DNA of 64,000 bases from Conexibacter woesei DSM 14684 (GCF_000025265.1 NC_013739.1:1488001-1552000); one strand, 5' to 3'; counted from the stretch's first letter, positions 15,563 through 24,827 are shown. Program-made: numbers and translations. The notes: generated from the sequence alone by a model not told the origin.

Positions 15563-18500
15563 TCAGGGGTTGTAGTTGCCGCCGCACTGCAGCTTGCGGA
15601 CGGTCCAGCGGCCGCTGCCGAGGAACCGCTCCGGATCCATCCCGAGGCTGACCGGGTCCGACGGGAGGTCGGTCGCCGTCACCTGCTGGAACAGCGGGTT
15701 GATCGTCGCCGCGGGCGGCGGCGCGCCGTCGCGGGCCATGTTGACCGTGGAGCCGTAGCCGCTGCCCTCGTAGGTCTTCTGCAGCTTCGTGTCGTCCTGC
15801 TGCGCGCGCAGGACGAGGCCGATCCACGGCGACGTCAGCCGCACCGCCGGGTCGGGATCGCCGCCGACGCGGAAACCGACCGTCTGCAGGTTGCCGGCCG
15901 GATCGCTCACGTAGGGGTTCTCGAAGCCGTCGTAGTTGGTGTCGTTCGCGTGGTAGCACTGGTACGTCCGCGGCGGCGACGGCACGCCCTGCTGGTTGAT
16001 GCTCGTGTAGCGCGGCGAGATCGCCCACTGGTTGTAGGCGAGCGGCATCAGCGCCGTGTAGAAGGCGCGCTTCGCGGTCACCGAGAACGCCTGCTGGATC
16101 GCGTTCTGCGTCGCGCTGCTCATCGCCCAGCTGCCGTTGGCGGCCTGCGCCGCCTGCTGCAGCTTGCCCCAGTCGCCGACGAACAGGTCGCCGAGGTGGT
16201 CGAGCGTGCTCGCCATCGCCTCGTGGCGGTCGACGAGGTCCTGGCCGAGTCTGTACGCCTCGTCCCAGATCTGCTGCGTGTTCGGCTGCGAGCTGCCGTC
16301 GTCGTGCTTGGTGAGCGCGTCGGCGAGTCCGAGCGAGCCGGCGATCGCGCCCATCGGCGCGGCCGCGAACTCGGCCGCGGGGCCGCCACTGAAGTCGACC
16401 ATCGCCTGCCCGACGTAGAGCGCGGTGGAGATGATCGAGAGCGAGTCGAGCGAGGTCTGCGTGCCGCGCTGGCTGTTGGCCTGCAGCACCTGGTCGACGA
16501 TCCCGTCGGCGATCGACTGCAGGTCGACGTAGCCGGTGAACGCGCTGTTCATGAACACCTGCTTCCAGTTCGCGACCGCCGTGCGCACGTTCGCGACGTC
16601 GAGCAGCTCCGTCTCCAGCTGACCCTGCAGCGCGGTGAAGTCCTGCTGCGAGAAGCCGTAGCCCGCGCCGGGGAAGCTGAGCCGCGCGAGCTGATCGGCG
16701 GTGCTCGCCCAGTCGACGTCGCCCTGGCTGACGTACGCCGTGCGGACGTCGCCGAGCTGCGCGCCCGGGAACAGCGCGCCGGCGATCCAGGCGTTCGCCG
16801 CGCGCTGGCCCGGCGTGCTCGCCAGCGGCCAGGCCGTCGGCTGCTGGAACGCGAGCTGCCACATCGAGCTGGAGTCGAGGTCGGGGTCGGCGGTCGGCGA
16901 GCGCAGCGTCCACTGCGACTGCGCGTTGCGCGTCAGCGTCCCGATCACGCGCGCCTGCGACGGGATCGGATCGGTCTGCCCCTGAACGACCGCGGCGCCG
17001 GGGTCGTACGCGTGCGTCGGCGCGACGAGCGAGATCCCGCCCATGTGCCCGTAGTCGCGGCCGTAGTTCGCGACGAGGTCGTGCCCGGCGCGGCCGGCGA
17101 GCAGCCCGACCTGGCCCGCGACCGTCGGCCCGGTGCCGTTCCAGATGCCGGCGAGCGACGCGCGGTCCTGCGGGATCGTCCCGCCGAACCAGTCGAGGTT
17201 GCCGCTGTAGTCCGGCAGCATGTCCTTCAGCCACGCGGTCGAGCTCGGCGACGTGCCCCAGTATCTCGGCGTGCCGAACGACTGCAGGATCAGCAGCTGC
17301 GACTGCGGGTCGCCGTTCCAGTTGCGCAGGTATGCGGCCAGTGTGCGCACGCCGTCCTCGTTCGTCGAGCCGTCCGCGTTGTTGACGACGAGCGTGTTCT
17401 CGGCGTAGCCCTGCAGCCCGCCCGGTCTCAGCACCAGCAGGTGGAAGCCGAGTGCGCCCTGCGCGATCGGGTCCGAGCGGTAGGAGGTCGAGCCGACCTG
17501 GATCACGTTCTGCGTGTCCGACGAGCCGTCCGCGGCGGTGTCGAGCCGGACCTGCTCGGGCGAGACGAACTGGTACGCGTCGTTCACGACCGTCTGCAGG
17601 TAGCCGGTCAGCGTCCCCGGCAGCCCGGGGGAGCCGTCGAGGAATGCCGGCATGCCGGGCGGCGTGACGCCGTAGTTCTGCTGCGCGTGGCCGGCGGCGA
17701 GGCCGACGTGGCCGATCAGCGTCCACTGGCCGTTCCACAGGTCGCCGACGCCGTTCGGCGTCGCGCCGCTTCTGCTGAGCGTGCCGCCGAGCAGCGCGAA
17801 CGCCTGCGTCGCGGCGTTGCCGTCGAGGCCGTTCCCGACCTGGTTGCCCTGGCCGGAGAGGATCACCAGCTCGCTCGCCGTCGTCTGCTGGAGCGCGGCG
17901 ACGAGCGCGCCGCCCTGGTCGGCGGCGAACGACTGGACGCCGGCGCCCCACGGCCCCGACCACGGCTGCGCCGTCGCGGGGTCGAGCACGAGCATCTGCA
18001 CCCAGTTGCCGCTCTTGCCGTAGTGCGCGCCGCCGATCTGGATCCCGCCGTCGCTCGTCATCGTCTGGATCGGGATCCCCATCGGCGAGACGGTCGGCGT
18101 CGCGACGACCTCGACCTCGTCGCTCGCCGTCGCAGCGGCGGCAGCAGCCGTGTCCGCGGCACGCGCCCGTCCGCTGCCGGCCGCGCGCGCCACCAGCTCG
18201 ACGCGGTAGCGACCCGGCCGGTCGGTCCGCAGCCGCGGACGGCGCGCGCCCGGATCGCGCAGCCGCGCGCGCGAGCCGCGCGGCTTGGCGGTGATCCGCC
18301 AGCGGAAAGCGACGCGCTCGCCCGCTCTCCGCGGGCGCGTGCGCGAGCCGTCGAGCACGACGCTGCGGCCGGCGCTCGTGCGGCGGCCCGCGCCGGCGGC
18401 GACGAGCGGCGCGCGCCGCGAGACGGCGAAGACGCGCGTGCGCTGCGCCAGCGTCCCGTCGTGCCGCTCGACCTCCGCGACGACGCGGTTGCGGCCGTAG

Positions 18501-19090
18501 CGGAGGCCGTCATCGCCGCCGAGCGGGCCTTCGAGCCCGCGCCGGTCCCCGGTCAGTCCCAGGCGCGTCTCGACGCGGCGGCCGTTGAGCCAGACGCGCG
18601 TCGCGTGCGGCGCGCGGCGGCGGCCGTCGACGACGCGGACGTGCAGCGCCGCGCGGTCGGCGATCCGGCCCGAGCGTCCGATCGCGAGGCCGCGGTCGTC
18701 GCGGCGCAGCGCGCGGAACGCGGTCGACGCGGTGCGCCGCGCCCGTCTTCCGCGTCTGCCGACGGCGACGAGCAGGTGCTGCTCACCGGCGCGGAAGTCA
18801 CGGCCGCGGACGAAGCGGGCGCTGCGCACCCCGCCGGCCGTGCGGCCGAAACGGCGGCTGACGTCGCGTCCGTTCAGCAGCGCGGTGAAGCCGCTCGCAC
18901 TGCCGACGCGCACGCGCACGACGAACGCCGAACTCGTCACGCGCGCACCCTCCCGGGGCGACAGGATCGCCGGGCGGCCGCCGCGCTGGGGCGTCGCGGA
19001 GGCGGCGGGGGCGAGGACGGAGAGGAGCGAGAGGAGGGCGAGCAGCGCGGCGCTCAGCGGCAGCGCGCAACGGCGGGCGGTCGAGGTCAC
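15563..19090 (-). CDS. Large secreted protein with Ig/PKD-like N-terminal half
   Basis: This 1175-residue protein starts with GTG at 19090 and has a long signal peptide (CALPLSAALLALLSLLSVLAPAASA). Residues about 30-340 hold three beta-sandwich-like modules, Arg-rich and Ig/PKD-like (LLNGRDVSRRFG; VVLDGSRTRPRRAGERVAFRWRI). From about 345 (SPMGIPIQTMTSDGGIQIGG) onward a less basic, Gln/Asn/Gly-rich region of over 800 residues has no family I recognise. It includes segments such as MLVLDPATAQPWSG, a helical middle and a Cys-containing C-terminus (FLGSGRWTVRKLQCGGNYNP). It is presumably exported and surface-associated or released. Paired CAGGG boxes lie 43-74 bp upstream of the start, suggesting control by the neighbouring LAL regulator. 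Confidence 0.78.
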   Translation of the reverse strand: MTSTARRCALPLSAALLALLSLLSVLAPAASATPQRGGRPAILSPREGARVTSSAFVVRVRVGSASGFTALLNGRDVSRRFGRTAGGVRSARFVRGRDFRAGEQHLLVAVGRRGRRARRTASTAFRALRRDDRGLAIGRSGRIADRAALHVRVVDGRRRAPHATRVWLNGRRVETRLGLTGDRRGLEGPLGGDDGLRYGRNRVVAEVERHDGTLAQRTRVFAVSRRAPLVAAGAGRRTSAGRSVVLDGSRTRPRRAGERVAFRWRITAKPRGSRARLRDPGARRPRLRTDRPGRYRVELVARAAGSGRARAADTAAAAAATASDEVEVVATPTVSPMGIPIQTMTSDGGIQIGGAHYGKSGNWVQMLVLDPATAQPWSGPWGAGVQSFAADQGGALVAALQQTTASELVILSGQGNQVGNGLDGNAATQAFALLGGTLSRSGATPNGVGDLWNGQWTLIGHVGLAAGHAQQNYGVTPPGMPAFLDGSPGLPGTLTGYLQTVVNDAYQFVSPEQVRLDTAADGSSDTQNVIQVGSTSYRSDPIAQGALGFHLLVLRPGGLQGYAENTLVVNNADGSTNEDGVRTLAAYLRNWNGDPQSQLLILQSFGTPRYWGTSPSSTAWLKDMLPDYSGNLDWFGGTIPQDRASLAGIWNGTGPTVAGQVGLLAGRAGHDLVANYGRDYGHMGGISLVAPTHAYDPGAAVVQGQTDPIPSQARVIGTLTRNAQSQWTLRSPTADPDLDSSSMWQLAFQQPTAWPLASTPGQRAANAWIAGALFPGAQLGDVRTAYVSQGDVDWASTADQLARLSFPGAGYGFSQQDFTALQGQLETELLDVANVRTAVANWKQVFMNSAFTGYVDLQSIADGIVDQVLQANSQRGTQTSLDSLSIISTALYVGQAMVDFSGGPAAEFAAAPMGAIAGSLGLADALTKHDDGSSQPNTQQIWDEAYRLGQDLVDRHEAMASTLDHLGDLFVGDWGKLQQAAQAANGSWAMSSATQNAIQQAFSVTAKRAFYTALMPLAYNQWAISPRYTSINQQGVPSPPRTYQCYHANDTNYDGFENPYVSDPAGNLQTVGFRVGGDPDPAVRLTSPWIGLVLRAQQDDTKLQKTYEGSGYGSTVNMARDGAPPPAATINPLFQQVTATDLPSDPVSLGMDPERFLGSGRWTVRKLQCGGNYNP

Positions 19091-19132
19091 GGCAGCATCG
19101 TGCACGGCCCTCGCGCGACGCGCGCCCGTGAT

Positions 19133-19164
19133 CGCTCCCTGAGCATTCCGGCGCCGCTCCCTGA
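19133..19164 (-). promoter_or_regulatory. Paired direct repeat TCAGGGAGCG, 22-bp period
   Basis: On the minus strand TCAGGGAGCG occurs at 19164-19155 and again at 19142-19133, with GGAATG just before the second copy. The same architecture (TCAGGG, 22-bp period, GAATG in between) occurs upstream of the second LAL gene. This looks like a regulator site on one face of the helix. Confidence 0.6.
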
Positions 19165-19216
19165 TCTTTGGCGGCGTCGCTGGGCACCTCCGCAGGCGGT
19201 TGCTAGCGTCGCCGCC

Positions 19217-19615
19217 ATGACCGAGATCCGCCGCGTCGTCGACCTCCCCGACGCCCCCGACTCGCGCGAATGGGGCTACGCGCAGGTGGTCGTCGCCGGC
19301 GCGACCGTCTACGTCTCCGGCCAGGGCGGCTGGGACGCGACCGGCAGAATCGTCTCGCCAGAGCTGGCGCCGCAGGTGCGGCAGACGTACGCGAACATCG
19401 AACGCGCGCTGGCGACCGTCGGTGCCGGCCTCCAGCACCTCGTCGCGACGACGACGTTCATCACCGACTGGCGCTACGGCCGCGAGCTGACCGCGCTGCG
19501 GGCCGAGCTGCTCGCCGGGCAGCTGCCGACGAGCGCGCTGATCGGCGTCGCGTCGCTCGCCGACCCCGGCATGCTCGTCGAGATCCAGAGCGTCGCCGTG
19601 CTGCCCGGCGCCTGA
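19217..19615 (+). CDS. RidA/YjgF family protein
   Basis: This 132-residue cytoplasmic protein belongs to the RidA (YjgF/YER057c/UK114) superfamily, whose archetype hydrolyses reactive enamine/imine intermediates and which forms trimers. Family features are the VYVSGQGGWDATGRI segment, the QVRQTYANIERALATVGAGLQHLVATTTFITD core and a C-terminal LVEIQSVAVLPG strand. Position FITDWR lacks the arginine of canonical RidA active sites, so it may be a non-deaminase subgroup. It is divergent from the 1175-residue protein and ends 3 bp from the convergent LAL gene. Confidence 0.88.
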   Translation: MTEIRRVVDLPDAPDSREWGYAQVVVAGATVYVSGQGGWDATGRIVSPELAPQVRQTYANIERALATVGAGLQHLVATTTFITDWRYGRELTALRAELLAGQLPTSALIGVASLADPGMLVEIQSVAVLPGA

Positions 19616-19618
19616 GCG

Positions 19619-22450
19619 TCAGGGCGCGGCGGGCGCCGCGTCCGGCCGCGCGTCGGCGTCTCCCCGCGCGTCCACGTCCGCCGCGGCCTGCTCGCCGGCC
19701 GTGAGCGCCGCCGGCAGCTCGGTGCGGGAGCGCACGTCGAGCTTTCCGAAGATGTGCGAGAGGTGCGTCTCGACGGTCTTCTTCGTGATCGTCAGATGGT
19801 GCGCGATCTGCGGGGTGCTGAGGCCGTCGGCGGCCAGCTCGGCGATCCGGCGCTCGGCCGGCGTCAGCGACGCGGCGCCGCTGCGCGCGGCGCGCCGCGG
19901 GCGCAGGCCGAGAGCGCGCAGCTCGTCGCGGACGCGCGCGACGAGCGGCTCGGCGCCGGCGTCGTCGGCCAGCTCCAGCGCGCGCTGGAGCGGCTCGCGC
20001 GCGGCGCGCCGCTGGCCTGCGCGGCGCAGCGCGGCACCGTGCTCGGCGAGCGCGTGGGCGCGCGAGAGCAGCGCCGGTGAGCGCTCCAGCAGCGTGACGG
20101 CCTCGGCCAGCAGCGCCAGTCCCTCCTCGCCGCCGGTCACGACCCCCGCGGCGCGCAGGACGTCGCCGCGGATCCGCGCGGCGTCGTCGTCGCGCGTCAG
20201 CGCGAGCGCCTCGTCGACCAGCTCGCGTGCGGCGCGCGTGTCGCCGAGCGCGTGCGCGGCGCGCGCCCCGATCGGCCGCCACTCGTGCGCGCGAGCGCTC
20301 GGGGCCGCGCCGTACCTCTCCGTGTGGCGGCCGGCGGCGAGCGCGTCGGCGAGCGCGCCCGCGTGGTCGCCGGCGGCGAGCCGCACGCGCGCCCGCGCTT
20401 CGAGCAGCAGCACGTGCTCGGGCCGCCGTTCGTCGCCCGTCTCGGCGACGGCGATCGCCTCCCGCGCGGCGTCGAGGTCGCCACGCTCCAGCTGCGCCCG
20501 CGCGAGCACGGTCGCCGCGGCCGAGGAGCTGGCCCAGCCGTAGCGGTGGATCTCCAGCGCGTGCTCGGCGTCGGCGACGGCCTCCGCCAGCCGTCCGCGC
20601 TGCAGGTGGACGCACGCGCGGAAGTAGCAGGCGACGAACTGCGGCAGGACCGCCGCGTGGCGGCGCGCAGCGGCGACCGCCTGCGCGAGCCACCGCTCCG
20701 CCAGCTCCAGCTCGTCGCTCCACAGCAGCGCCGCGGCGAGGAACCCGAGCGAGGTCCCGTGCGAGTCGTGGTCGAGCAGCGGGCCGCCGGCGAGCGCCGC
20801 GTCCGCCAGCGTGCGCACGGTCGCGACCGGCTCGCCCGCCTCCGCCATCCGCATCGCGAGCAGCGCGAGCAGGCCGGGGTCGTGCGGCAGGTCGCCGCGG
20901 CGAGCGGCGGCGAGCAGCGGCTCCATCATCGCCTTCGACTGCACGTGCAGGCCGGGGTCGAGGAACGCGGAGGCGACGTGCGCCGCCAGCAGCCGCGGCT
21001 GGAGCGGGTCCCCGGGCGGGAGCGCGGCGCGCGCGTCGCCCGCCAGCGCGGCCGCGCGCGCGAACTCGCCGACGTGGTGGAGCTGGCGCGAGAGCGCGAG
21101 CTGCGCCGCACCGCGCGCGTGCGGCTCGTCGATCAGCTCCAGCGCCTCCTCGATCCGCTCCGGGGCGTCGGCCGCGCCGCTGCGGATGCCGGCGTCGGCG
21201 AGCTCCAGCAGCAGCGCCGGGCGCTGCTCGGCGGGCGGCGGCTCGGCGAGCGCGCGTTCGAGCAGGCGGACGCTCTCGGCAGGAGCGCCGCGCTCGCGCG
21301 CCAGCGCGGCCGCGCGGCGCAGCGGCGTCACGACGGCCGGGTCGCGCTGCGGCCGCGCGTGCAGCAGGTGCATCGCGACGCGCTCGGGGCCCGCGTCGGC
21401 GACGAGCTCGGCCGCGCGGCGATGCGCGCGGGCGCGGGCGAACGAGCCCATGTCCGCGAGCAGCGCCGAGGCGATCAGCGGATGGCTGAAGCGCAGCGGC
21501 TCGCCGGCGTCGAGCACGCCCGCGTCGGCGAGCACGTCGGCGGCCTGCTCCGCCGCCAGCGGCTCCAGCTCGGCGAGCGTCGCGGCGGCGTCGAGCGTCG
21601 CGCCGTCGCCGAGCACGGCGGCGGCGGAGGCGAGCCGCGACGCGGCCTGACCGAGGCGGGCGAGCCGGACGAGCACCGAGCGCAGGACCGAGTCGGGCAC
21701 GAGCTGTTCGAGCTGATCCGCCGTCGGCGTCCGCGGGGCCTCGCTGCCGACGGCGGCGAGCAGCTCGCGGAGGTAGAAGGGGTTGCCGCCACTCGCGTTC
21801 GCGCAGGCGCGCACCAGCTCGGGGCTCGCGTGCTCGCCGAGCGTCCGCGTGACGAGCTGTGCGATCGCGGCGTCGCCGAGTGGCGCGGGGCGCAGCGTGC
21901 GCGCCGCGCCGGCGCCGCGCAGCGCCTCCAGCAGCTCGGACGGCGCGTCCGGCTCGCCCGTGCGCACGCCGGCGACGAGCGCGACCGGGAGGTCGTCCAG
22001 CCGTGCCGCGAGGTGCACGAGCACCCGCAGCGACGGCGCGTCCGCCCATTGCGCGTCGTCGACGACGACCAGCAGCGGCCGCGCTGCGGCGGAGGCGGGC
22101 GCCGGCCAGGCGAGGTCGACGATCGCCTCGGCGAACGTGCGGATCAGCCCGAGCCCGTCGTCGTCGGGGACGGCCAGCGGTTCGCGCGGGGCGCGCTCGC
22201 CGCTCCGCTCCAGCAGCCGCCCAGCGACGCCGAACGGCAGCGCGCGCTCCAGCGGCGTCCCGCGCGCGACCAGCTGCGCGATCCCGCGGTCGCGCGCGAG
22301 CCGCCGCGCGGCACGCAGCAGCGCCGACTTGCCGATGCCCGCCGGCGCCTCGACGAGCAGCAGCGACCCGGCGCCGGTGAGCGCCGCGTCGAGCGCTCCC
22401 GCCAGCGTCTCCAGCTCGTGTTCGCGCTCCAGCAGCGATTCAGCGTCCAT
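19619..22450 (-). CDS. LuxR-family LAL regulator, second copy
   Basis: This 943-residue regulator has the LAL layout: N-terminal LLEREHELETLAGAL, Walker A APAGIGKSALL (about 35-45), Walker B LLVVVDDAQWADA (about 127-139), a long helical TPR-like region and a C-terminal LuxR helix-turn-helix (LTPAERRIAELAADGLSTPQIAHHLTITKKTVETHLSHIFGKL). A hydrophilic Ala/Asp-rich tail of about 25 residues follows. The ATG at 22450 is unambiguous. CAGGG direct repeats lie 37-64 bp upstream of its start and also upstream of the large secreted protein, so it may regulate itself and that gene. The signal it senses is unknown. Confidence 0.93.
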   Translation of the reverse strand: MDAESLLEREHELETLAGALDAALTGAGSLLLVEAPAGIGKSALLRAARRLARDRGIAQLVARGTPLERALPFGVAGRLLERSGERAPREPLAVPDDDGLGLIRTFAEAIVDLAWPAPASAAARPLLVVVDDAQWADAPSLRVLVHLAARLDDLPVALVAGVRTGEPDAPSELLEALRGAGAARTLRPAPLGDAAIAQLVTRTLGEHASPELVRACANASGGNPFYLRELLAAVGSEAPRTPTADQLEQLVPDSVLRSVLVRLARLGQAASRLASAAAVLGDGATLDAAATLAELEPLAAEQAADVLADAGVLDAGEPLRFSHPLIASALLADMGSFARARAHRRAAELVADAGPERVAMHLLHARPQRDPAVVTPLRRAAALARERGAPAESVRLLERALAEPPPAEQRPALLLELADAGIRSGAADAPERIEEALELIDEPHARGAAQLALSRQLHHVGEFARAAALAGDARAALPPGDPLQPRLLAAHVASAFLDPGLHVQSKAMMEPLLAAARRGDLPHDPGLLALLAMRMAEAGEPVATVRTLADAALAGGPLLDHDSHGTSLGFLAAALLWSDELELAERWLAQAVAAARRHAAVLPQFVACYFRACVHLQRGRLAEAVADAEHALEIHRYGWASSSAAATVLARAQLERGDLDAAREAIAVAETGDERRPEHVLLLEARARVRLAAGDHAGALADALAAGRHTERYGAAPSARAHEWRPIGARAAHALGDTRAARELVDEALALTRDDDAARIRGDVLRAAGVVTGGEEGLALLAEAVTLLERSPALLSRAHALAEHGAALRRAGQRRAAREPLQRALELADDAGAEPLVARVRDELRALGLRPRRAARSGAASLTPAERRIAELAADGLSTPQIAHHLTITKKTVETHLSHIFGKLDVRSRTELPAALTAGEQAAADVDARGDADARPDAAPAAP

Positions 22451-22486
22451 CGGTGCGATCGAACGATAAGCGGCGCAGCGGCATTC

Positions 22487-22514
22487 TCAGGGAGCAGGCC
22501 GCGAATGTTCAGGG
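22487..22514. promoter_or_regulatory. Paired TCAGGG direct repeat between LAL and a small gene
   Basis: TCAGGGAGC starts at 22487 and TCAGGG again at 22509, a 22-bp period with GAATG between them, matching the arrangement at 19133-19164. It lies between the LAL regulator (minus) and the small gene starting at 22561 (plus), so it could control either. Confidence 0.6.
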
Positions 22515-22560
22515 TCGGCTCCAGGACGCGCGGCGAACGCGCAGCGGAGACGATCGCGAG

Positions 22561-22740
22561 GTGAACGACGATCCACCACCCGCGGCGGCCCGTCTGCGCC
22601 TCGCGCTCGAGCTCGACCCGAACGCCGACCCGCTGCGCGGCCGGCTCGTGTCGGACGACGGCTCGGTCCGCGAGTTCACCGGCTGGCTCGAGTTCGCCCG
22701 TGCGATCGAGGAGGCGGCCGCGCCGCGCAGCGGCGGGTGA
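22561..22740 (+). CDS. Small acidic protein (59 aa), unknown function
   Basis: A GTG start at 22561 follows GGAG by 11 nt. The product begins VNDDPPPAAARLRLALELDP and contains GRLVSDDGSVREFTGWLEFARAIEEA, a short beta-strand/helix pattern in which the GWLEFARAIE segment looks conserved-protein-like. There is no membrane segment. It is divergent from the LAL regulator and may be a target of it. No function can be assigned. Confidence 0.5.
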   Translation: MNDDPPPAAARLRLALELDPNADPLRGRLVSDDGSVREFTGWLEFARAIEEAAAPRSGG

Positions 22741-22810
22741 GCGACGGGCGGGTGGCCGAGGCCGGCGCCCGGCGGGCCTATCCTTGGCCGGTGCCCGACG
22801 GCGAAGAGCG

Positions 22811-24277
22811 ATGACGCTGCTCGACGTGCTCGCGCGTGGCGGGACGGGCGAGGTCGTCGCGATGCCCGACGGCGTCGTCAGCTGGAACGCGCTGCGCGGC
22901 GCGACCGCCGCGACGGCCGCGCTGCTCGCCGCTGCCGGCGAGCGGCCGGCGGCGCTGTGGGCGACGCCGTCGCTGGCGACGGTGGCGGGCCTGCTCGGCG
23001 GCCTTGCGGCCGGCGTCCCCGTCATCCCGCTCAACCCCAGATCTGGTCCGCTCGACCTCGGGCACGTGCTCGGCGACGCGCGTCCGGGGACGATCCTCTG
23101 CGCCGCGGGGGCCGCGCTGCCGCCCGCGCTCGCGGGGCTGCGCCGGATCGACGTGCCGCGCGACGGCGACGCGGCGCTCCCGCCCGTTCCGGACGGCACG
23201 CGCCCGGCGCTGGTGATGTACACGTCCGGCACGACTGGACCGCCGAAGGGCGTCGTGCTGAGCCGCGAGGCGCTGGAGGCGAACCTCGACGCGCTCGCCG
23301 GGGCGTGGCGCTGGCGTGCCGCCGACGTGCTCGTCCAGGCGCTGCCGCTGTACCACGTGCACGGCCTCGTGCTCGGGACGCTCGGGCCCGTGCGCGTCGG
23401 CGGGCGACTGCGGCACGTCGGCTCGTTCGACGTCGCCGCGATCGCGGCGGCGCTGGCGGACGGCGGCACGATGTTGTTCGGCGTCCCGACGATGTACCGC
23501 CGTCTCGCCGACGCCGCCGAGCACGACGCGCGGGTTCGCGACGCGCTCGCCGGCGTGCGGCTGCTCGTCTCCGGCTCGGCGGCGCTGCTGCCGAGCGACC
23601 ACGAGCGGATCGAGCGGCTGTGCGGCCAGCGAGTCGCCGAGCGCTACGGGATGAGCGAGACGCTGATCACGACCGCGGTCCGCGTCGGCGGGACCGTGCG
23701 GGCGGGTTACGTCGGCCCACCGTTGCCCGGCGTCGAGCTGCGCGTCGTCGACGACGCGGGCGCCGACGTGCCGGCCGACGACGCGACGATCGGCAGCGTG
23801 CTCGTCCGCACGCCGAGCCGCCTGCTCGAGTACCTCGGCCAGCCGGAGGCGACCGCGGCGCTGTTCCGCGACGGCTGGTGCGTCACCGGCGACCTCGGCG
23901 TGCTCGCGCCCGACGGCGCGCTGCGGCTCGTCGGACGGCGCTCGACCGACCTGATCAAGACCGGCGGCTACCGCGTCGGCGCGCCCGAGATCGAGGCCGT
24001 GCTCGCCGCTCACCCGGCTGTAGCGGAGGCGGCGGTGCGCGGCCTGCCGGACGCCGACCTCGGCGAGCGGGTCATCGCCTGGGTCGTGCCGCGGGCCGCG
24101 GCGGAGGGCCGTGCGGGCTCCGATCGCGACGCCGCCGCCCGCGAGCTGATCGACCACGTCGCCGCCGCGCTGACGCCGCACAAGCGCCCGCGCGAGATCC
24201 GCTTCCTCGATGCGCTGCCGCGCAACGGCATGGGCAAGGTGCAGAAGCACCTGCTCGGCGACGGCGAGCAGGCCTGA
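22811..24277 (+). CDS. matB: MatB-like acyl-CoA synthetase (malonyl-CoA synthetase family)
   Basis: This 488-residue AMP-forming synthetase has the P-loop YTSGTTGPPKG at 137-147, RYGMSETL, the IKTGGYRVG hinge region and the C-terminal catalytic Lys476 in NGMGKVQKHLL. The segment DVLVQALPLYHVHGLVLG and the short N-terminus closely resemble actinobacterial MatB, which makes malonyl-CoA from malonate, ATP and CoA. Substrate assignment from memory of the family is likely but not proven; methylmalonate or another short dicarboxylate is possible. The ATG at 22811 is used. There is no malonate decarboxylase or transporter next to it, and its 3' end lies 14 bp from the conserved element that precedes the secretion locus. 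Confidence 0.75.
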   Translation: MTLLDVLARGGTGEVVAMPDGVVSWNALRGATAATAALLAAAGERPAALWATPSLATVAGLLGGLAAGVPVIPLNPRSGPLDLGHVLGDARPGTILCAAGAALPPALAGLRRIDVPRDGDAALPPVPDGTRPALVMYTSGTTGPPKGVVLSREALEANLDALAGAWRWRAADVLVQALPLYHVHGLVLGTLGPVRVGGRLRHVGSFDVAAIAAALADGGTMLFGVPTMYRRLADAAEHDARVRDALAGVRLLVSGSAALLPSDHERIERLCGQRVAERYGMSETLITTAVRVGGTVRAGYVGPPLPGVELRVVDDAGADVPADDATIGSVLVRTPSRLLEYLGQPEATAALFRDGWCVTGDLGVLAPDGALRLVGRRSTDLIKTGGYRVGAPEIEAVLAAHPAVAEAAVRGLPDADLGERVIAWVVPRAAAEGRAGSDRDAAARELIDHVAAALTPHKRPREIRFLDALPRNGMGKVQKHLLGDGEQA

Positions 24278-24290
24278 GCAGGCGGCGCCG

Positions 24291-24330
24291 AAACTCAGGG
24301 GGGCGGGATCGGGTGCTCGCGCAATGGAAG
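24291..24330 (+). promoter_or_regulatory. Conserved 40-bp promoter-like element, copy 1
   Basis: A 40-bp block shares 31 positions with 29842-29881. The best-kept parts are AGGGGGGCGG and GCGCAATGGA, about 14 bp apart, like the two boxes of an ECF-type promoter. It sits directly upstream of the first gene of the secretion locus. The second copy precedes the coding gene at 29912 in the same locus. Confidence 0.6.
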
Positions 24331-24362
24331 GGGTATGGCGAGCACACCTGGAGCGGCTTGAG

Positions 24363-24827
24363 ATGGTGCGAGGGCAGCGCCGCAGACCGTCCCGCACCCG
24401 GCCGTCGGGGCTGGCACGGCCGGCGTGGCGGCCGCGCGCGAGCTGGCCGGCGCGGCCGGCCGGCGCGGTGCGCGGCCCGGCGGCGGCCGGCGCCGTGCGC
24501 GGCCCCGCGGCGCCGGTCGCTGTCGCGCTCGCGGCGACCGCCGCGGTGGCGCTCGCCGACAGCTGGCGGACGGCGCTGCTGGTGCTGTTGGCGGCCGGGG
24601 CGGTCGCGGCGACGCGGATCCGCTTCGCACGGGAGGCGGCGGCGCTCGTCTGCCTCCTGACCGCGGCGTTGGCGCTCGCCGGCCACGCGACCGGCGACGA
24701 CGACCGGCCGCACGCCGGACGGGACGGCGAGCGCCGCGCGCACCCGCGCGAGGACGCCGACCAGAGACGGCGTGAGCAGCGACGGCGCGAACAGCGACGC
24801 TCCGAGCGGAGGCAGCGCGACAGGTGA
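24363..24827 (+). CDS. Small membrane protein, first gene of the secretion locus
   Basis: This 154-residue protein has an Arg/Pro-rich N-terminus with a tandem AGAVRGPAA repeat, two or three hydrophobic segments (VAVALAATAAVALAD; ALLVLLAAGAVAAT; AALVCLLTAALALAG) and a highly basic Arg/Glu tail (RRREQRRREQRRSERRQ). It is probably an inner-membrane protein with a cytoplasmic tail. ATG 24363 (GGAG 9 nt upstream) was preferred to ATG 24324, because the latter lies inside the conserved element, whose second copy has the same ATG in a non-coding frame. Its stop overlaps the GTG of the TraG-like gene, indicating translational coupling. There is no named family. Confidence 0.6.
   Translation: MVRGQRRRPSRTRPSGLARPAWRPRASWPARPAGAVRGPAAAGAVRGPAAPVAVALAATAAVALADSWRTALLVLLAAGAVAATRIRFAREAAALVCLLTAALALAGHATGDDDRPHAGRDGERRAHPREDADQRRREQRRREQRRSERRQRDR

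Noticed and set aside
15950-19615. A 1221-codon plus-strand open frame over the large secreted gene
   Set aside because: It is the Arg/Val/Ala-rich reverse image of the minus-strand gene, lacks start signals, and only its last 132 codons (RidA, from 19217) are real.
24324-24362. ATG 24324 as start of the first secretion-locus gene
   Set aside because: It lies inside the 40-bp element whose second copy has the same ATG in a non-coding frame; ATG 24363 has its own ribosome-binding site.
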